DNA from: Vibrio comitans
GTDB lineage: Bacteria > Pseudomonadota > Gammaproteobacteria > Enterobacterales > Vibrionaceae
Assembly: GCA_024346835.1 (NCBI GenBank)
Contig: AP024867.1
Location: 1,426,001-1,490,000 of the forward strand
Direction of reading: 5' to 3'
DNA: 64,000 nt
Position 1 is the stretch's first letter. The number at the start of each line of letters is the position of its first letter. Below, piece after piece: positions 61,203 to 64,000 of the stretch. The translations under genes were made by a program, and so were the position numbers. The notes below the pieces were generated by a model. It searched no databases, was not told the DNA's origin, and saw only the letters and a list, made by a program, of their open reading frames with translations.

Positions 61203-63761
61203 TTACTCAGTAACGGCTGCGTGAAAAATATCGCCTTTTGCTTCAGGGTGTTTTTCCGTGAAGGTTGCCGGACGATGTTGGTCACGCTCACTCACAAACA
61301 CCACGTTGTCATCACGAAGGTCTGAGTTAATGAAGTGAGAGAAACGAGTCAGTTGTTTTTCATCATTGATAGTGTCGGTCCACTCACAGCGGAACTCTTC
61401 AACTAATTTAGCAACATCAGCCTCAAGTTGAGCATTGATGTTCAGTTTGTCTTCAACGATAACTTCACGTAGGTAGTCCACACCGCCTTCTAGGTTTTCA
61501 AGCCATACAGAAGTACGTTGTAGTGGCGCTGCCGTACGGATATAAAACATCATGAAACGGTCGATGTATTTAATCAGTGTTTCTTGGTCTAGATCTGTTG
61601 CAAGTAGGTCTGCATGACGAGGTTTCATACCACCGTTACCACACACATACATGTTCCAGCCTGCGTCAGTTGCGATAATGCCCAAGTCTTTGCCTTGTGC
61701 TTCAGCACACTCACGAGTACAACCAGACACACCAAATTTCATTTTATGAGGGGTACGGATGCCTTTGTAGCGGTTCTCAATCATTGAGCCTAGGCCCACA
61801 GAGTCTTGAACGCCGTAACGACACCAAGTAGAACCCACACACGTCTTCGCCATACGCAGTGCTTTTGCATACGCTTGGCCCGTTTCAAAGCCAGCATCAA
61901 TTAGCTTGCCCCAGATAGCAGGAAGGTCATCTTTCTGAGCACCAAATAGACCAATGCGCTGAGCGCCAGTGATCTTGGTGTAAAGATCGTATTCAGCAGC
62001 AACATTAGCCAGCGCGCCCAGCGCTTGAGGTGTTACTTCACCACCAGCCATACGAGGAATGACTGAATAAGTGCCGTCTTTTTGGATGTTACCTAGGAAA
62101 TTGTCGTTGGTATCATGCAGCTTAACCAATTCTGGCTTCAGGATATGCTCACCCCAGCAAGACGCTAAGATAGAACCAGCAAGCGGCTTACATACTTCAC
62201 AGCCGTAGCCCTTACCATACTTAACTAAAAGCTCGTCAAAGGTTTTGATCTCTTCGATGCGAATTAGGTGAAATAGCTCTTGGCGAGAGTACGCAAAGTG
62301 CTCACAGACATCACTCTTCACTTCCACGCCCGCTTTAGCAAGCTCTGCGTTAAGCACTGATGTCACCAATGGAATACAACCGCCACAACCAGTACCTGCG
62401 CCAGTCACCGCCTTAACATCACCAATAGTGTGGTGACCATCTGCAACAGCTTGAGCAATCTTGCCCTTAGTTACATCAAAGCAAGAACAGATAACAGCAG
62501 TTTCAGGTAGAGCGTCTGCACCTAGCGTTGGTTTTTCTGCGCCAGCATGTGCAGGAAGAATCAATGCATCTGGGTGCTCTGGCAGGTCCATATCGTTCAG
62601 CATTAGCTGAAGAAGATCACCATAGTCAGAAGTGTCACCCACCATTACCGCGCCAAGCAGTTTTTTGTTGTCTTCAGAAACGATAATACGTTTATAAACT
62701 TCTTGCTCTTCGTTTTGGTAAACGTAGCTCTTACAGCCAGGAGTACGACCATTCGCGTCACCAATTGAGCCTACTTTAACGCCCAGTAGCTTCAACTTAG
62801 CGCTCATATCTGCGCCTTCAAACTGGCTGTCGTTACCCACAACGTGGTCAACAGCAACGGTTGCCATCTTGTAGCCAGGAGCTACTAGACCGAAGAAGGT
62901 TTCGTTCCATGAAGCACACTCGCCGATAGCGTAGATGCTTTCGTCTGAAGTTTGGCAATGGTTGTTGATTGCGATACCGCCACGAGGCGCGATATCTAGA
63001 CCCATTTGGCGAGCAAGTTTGTCTTGAGGACGGATACCCGCAGAGAATACGATGAAGTCAGTCTCAAGCTCAGTACCATCAGCAAAACGCATCACATTGC
63101 GCAGCTCTTTACCTTCTGGCGCAATCTCAAGCGTGTTTTTGCTCGTATGAACATTTACACCCATACGCTCAATTTTTTGACGAAGTTGGTTGCCACCCGC
63201 TTGGTCAAGTTGCTCAGCCATTAACTTTGGAGCGAACTCAACAACGTGAGTTTCTACACCCAGAGCGCGCAGTGCACCAGCAGCTTCAAGGCCAAGAAGA
63301 CCACCACCAATCACAACACCAACAGTACTGTTTTTCGCTGTAGCTTCAATCGACTTAAGATCTTCGATTGTGCGATAAACAAAACAGTCTTTGCTCTCAT
63401 TACCTTTGATAGGTGGAACAAATGGGAAAGAACCCGTCGCCATGACAAGCTTGTCGTATTCGATCTCACGACCAGTGCTTGAGTGTACGATACGGTTTTC
63501 ACGGTTTACGTTGATAGCACGCTCGCCCAACAGAATGTTGATACCGTGCTTTTCATAGAACCCTTCTTTAACAAGAGAAAGTTCATCAGCGGTGTGGTGA
63601 GAGAAATAAGAGGATAGGTGAACACGATCGTAGGCGATGCGTGGCTCTTCGCAGAACACTGTAATATCCATGTTAGAAACATCTGTTTTCTCAACAAGGT
63701 CTTCAATATAACGGTGTCCCACCATGCCGTTACCGATGATAACTAGCTTCATCTTGCTCAT
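61203..63761 (-). CDS. nirB: Nitrite reductase [NAD(P)H] large subunit
   Basis: An 852-residue NirB. Domains in order: FAD/NAD-dependent reductase (residues 1-400, KLVIIGNGMVGHRYIEDL and GVVIGGGLLGLEAAGAL), BFD-like [2Fe-2S] domain (about 415-480, CSCFDVTKGKI and TGAGTGCGGCIPLV), then nitrite/sulfite reductase ferredoxin and siroheme [4Fe-4S] domain (about 560-790, CVGSTWCRYGVQDS and FGVSGCTRECAEAQGKDLGI, VCGNGG). It reduces nitrite to ammonia with NADH. Ribosome site aagga. It is first in the nirBDC-cobA operon; control sites are at 63795-63864. Confidence 0.95.
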   Translation of the reverse strand: MSKMKLVIIGNGMVGHRYIEDLVEKTDVSNMDITVFCEEPRIAYDRVHLSSYFSHHTADELSLVKEGFYEKHGINILLGERAINVNRENRIVHSSTGREIEYDKLVMATGSFPFVPPIKGNESKDCFVYRTIEDLKSIEATAKNSTVGVVIGGGLLGLEAAGALRALGVETHVVEFAPKLMAEQLDQAGGNQLRQKIERMGVNVHTSKNTLEIAPEGKELRNVMRFADGTELETDFIVFSAGIRPQDKLARQMGLDIAPRGGIAINNHCQTSDESIYAIGECASWNETFFGLVAPGYKMATVAVDHVVGNDSQFEGADMSAKLKLLGVKVGSIGDANGRTPGCKSYVYQNEEQEVYKRIIVSEDNKKLLGAVMVGDTSDYGDLLQLMLNDMDLPEHPDALILPAHAGAEKPTLGADALPETAVICSCFDVTKGKIAQAVADGHHTIGDVKAVTGAGTGCGGCIPLVTSVLNAELAKAGVEVKSDVCEHFAYSRQELFHLIRIEEIKTFDELLVKYGKGYGCEVCKPLAGSILASCWGEHILKPELVKLHDTNDNFLGNIQKDGTYSVIPRMAGGEVTPQALGALANVAAEYDLYTKITGAQRIGLFGAQKDDLPAIWGKLIDAGFETGQAYAKALRMAKTCVGSTWCRYGVQDSVGLGSMIENRYKGIRTPHKMKFGVSGCTRECAEAQGKDLGIIATDAGWNMYVCGNGGMKPRHADLLATDLDQETLIKYIDRFMMFYIRTAAPLQRTSVWLENLEGGVDYLREVIVEDKLNINAQLEADVAKLVEEFRCEWTDTINDEKQLTRFSHFINSDLRDDNVVFVSERDQHRPATFTEKHPEAKGDIFHAAVTE

Positions 63762-63794
63762 AGCGGTTCCTTAAAAAATATAAAAACTTGCGCG

Positions 63795-63800
63795 ATTGTA
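63795..63800 (-). promoter_or_regulatory. -10 element of the nirB promoter
   Basis: On the minus strand this reads TACAAT, one base from consensus. The start of transcription expected from the FNR site (-41.5 rule) is near 63787, in the right place relative to this -10. Confidence 0.75.
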
Positions 63801-63821
63801 TGAGGGAACCGCTTTTGGAAA

Positions 63822-63835
63822 TTGACTGAGATCAA
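63822..63835. promoter_or_regulatory. FNR-type site of nirB
   Basis: TTGAC-TGAG-ATCAA matches the FNR consensus TTGAT-N4-ATCAA with one change. Its centre (63828.5) is about 41 bp before the predicted start, the activating position for oxygen limitation. Confidence 0.82.
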
Positions 63836-63848
63836 TTTCACAAAAATA

Positions 63849-63864
63849 TACCCCCTTTTGGGTA
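63849..63864. promoter_or_regulatory. NarP/NarL 7-2-7 site of nirB
   Basis: TACCCCC-TT-TTGGGTA is a 7-2-7 inverted repeat close to the NarL/NarP heptamer consensus (TACYYMT). Its centre (63856.5) is 28 bp from the FNR centre, the same spacing as in the E. coli nirB promoter (-41.5 and -69.5). Confidence 0.78.
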
Positions 63865-64000
63865 TTTGTCATACAAGACTACAATTAAGTCATTGATTCA
63901 TAGTGTCTTTGTATCTCATTGACTTGAAACAATTTGTAACGACACACGTCGCAAAGTTGAATTTGGTCGTAATTTTTTTACTGAAATCAAGAAATATTTG

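Noticed and set aside
1..64000. Mobile elements, integron cassettes, tRNA or rRNA genes, CRISPR arrays
   Set aside because: No transposase, integrase, attC-type repeats, direct-repeat arrays or cloverleaf-like sequences were recognised, so the 44-kb split of the syp locus has no visible mobile cause.

Overview
The window looks like part of a Vibrio (Vibrionaceae) chromosome. Most genes resemble vibrio proteins, the base composition is moderately AT-rich, and the exopolysaccharide genes follow the gene order and promoter layout of the Vibrio fischeri syp biofilm locus. I see no rRNA, tRNA, insertion sequence, integron array, CRISPR array or replication origin. The species and the chromosome cannot be named from the sequence alone.

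Layout. 3-6654: the right part of a syp-type exopolysaccharide locus (glycosyltransferase fragment, flippase, polymerase/ligase, then acetyltransferase, glycosyltransferase and chain-length protein), ending at a strong terminator. 6738-24706: a mosaic of accessory genes. These include a YdjM-like membrane hydrolase, acetyltransferase, VOC protein, DUF3626 protein, MATE pump, lipoprotein, phosphoesterase, an XRE-cupin/AzlC/AzlD amino-acid exporter unit, a MarR/Bcr drug-efflux pair, M14 carboxypeptidase, PaiB-like protein, an MFS permease, a CIA30 protein and a YugP-type zinc peptidase. 25157-37349: an amino-acid and peptide salvage region. It holds ridA, a D-cysteine desulfhydrase-family gene, an MFS permease and an AraC regulator opposite an exported D-aminoacylase-like gene, two DUF3299 genes, a LysR/AhpD-like pair, an exported amidohydrolase and a MalY/PatB-type lyase, with a dipeptidase remnant beside it. 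38156-43410: FrnE/TetR unit, acetyltransferase, NhaC antiporter, DUF1254 protein and a decayed partial copy of it. 43705-50064: an intact seven-gene MoxR/Bat (DUF58, VWA, TPR, BatD) operon. 50204-56236: the missing end of the syp locus (P-Q-R type genes) followed by a large secreted protein and a lipoprotein. 56463-58783: a PLP decarboxylase and an unknown membrane protein. 59002-63864: the nirB-nirD-nirC-cobA nitrite assimilation/reduction operon with its promoter.

Main discovery. Three promoters in the two separated exopolysaccharide blocks share the same architecture: a sigma-54 -24 element (TTGGCACG) preceded at a fixed distance (57, 57 and 59 bp from box centre to the GG) by a TTCTCA-N3-TGAGAA box. 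This box resembles the published SypG enhancer. They lie before a sypM-like gene, before a sypP-like gene, and before the secreted GEVED/LruC-type protein at 53516. The syp locus thus appears split by about 44 kb while keeping its regulation, and the third promoter brings a probable new matrix protein and a lipoprotein into the same regulon.

Other points worth keeping: paired palindromic operators next to the XRE, MarR and TetR regulators; a nirB control region with FNR and NarP/NarL sites 28 bp apart; small genes of 59, 57 and 56 codons; and three gene remnants.
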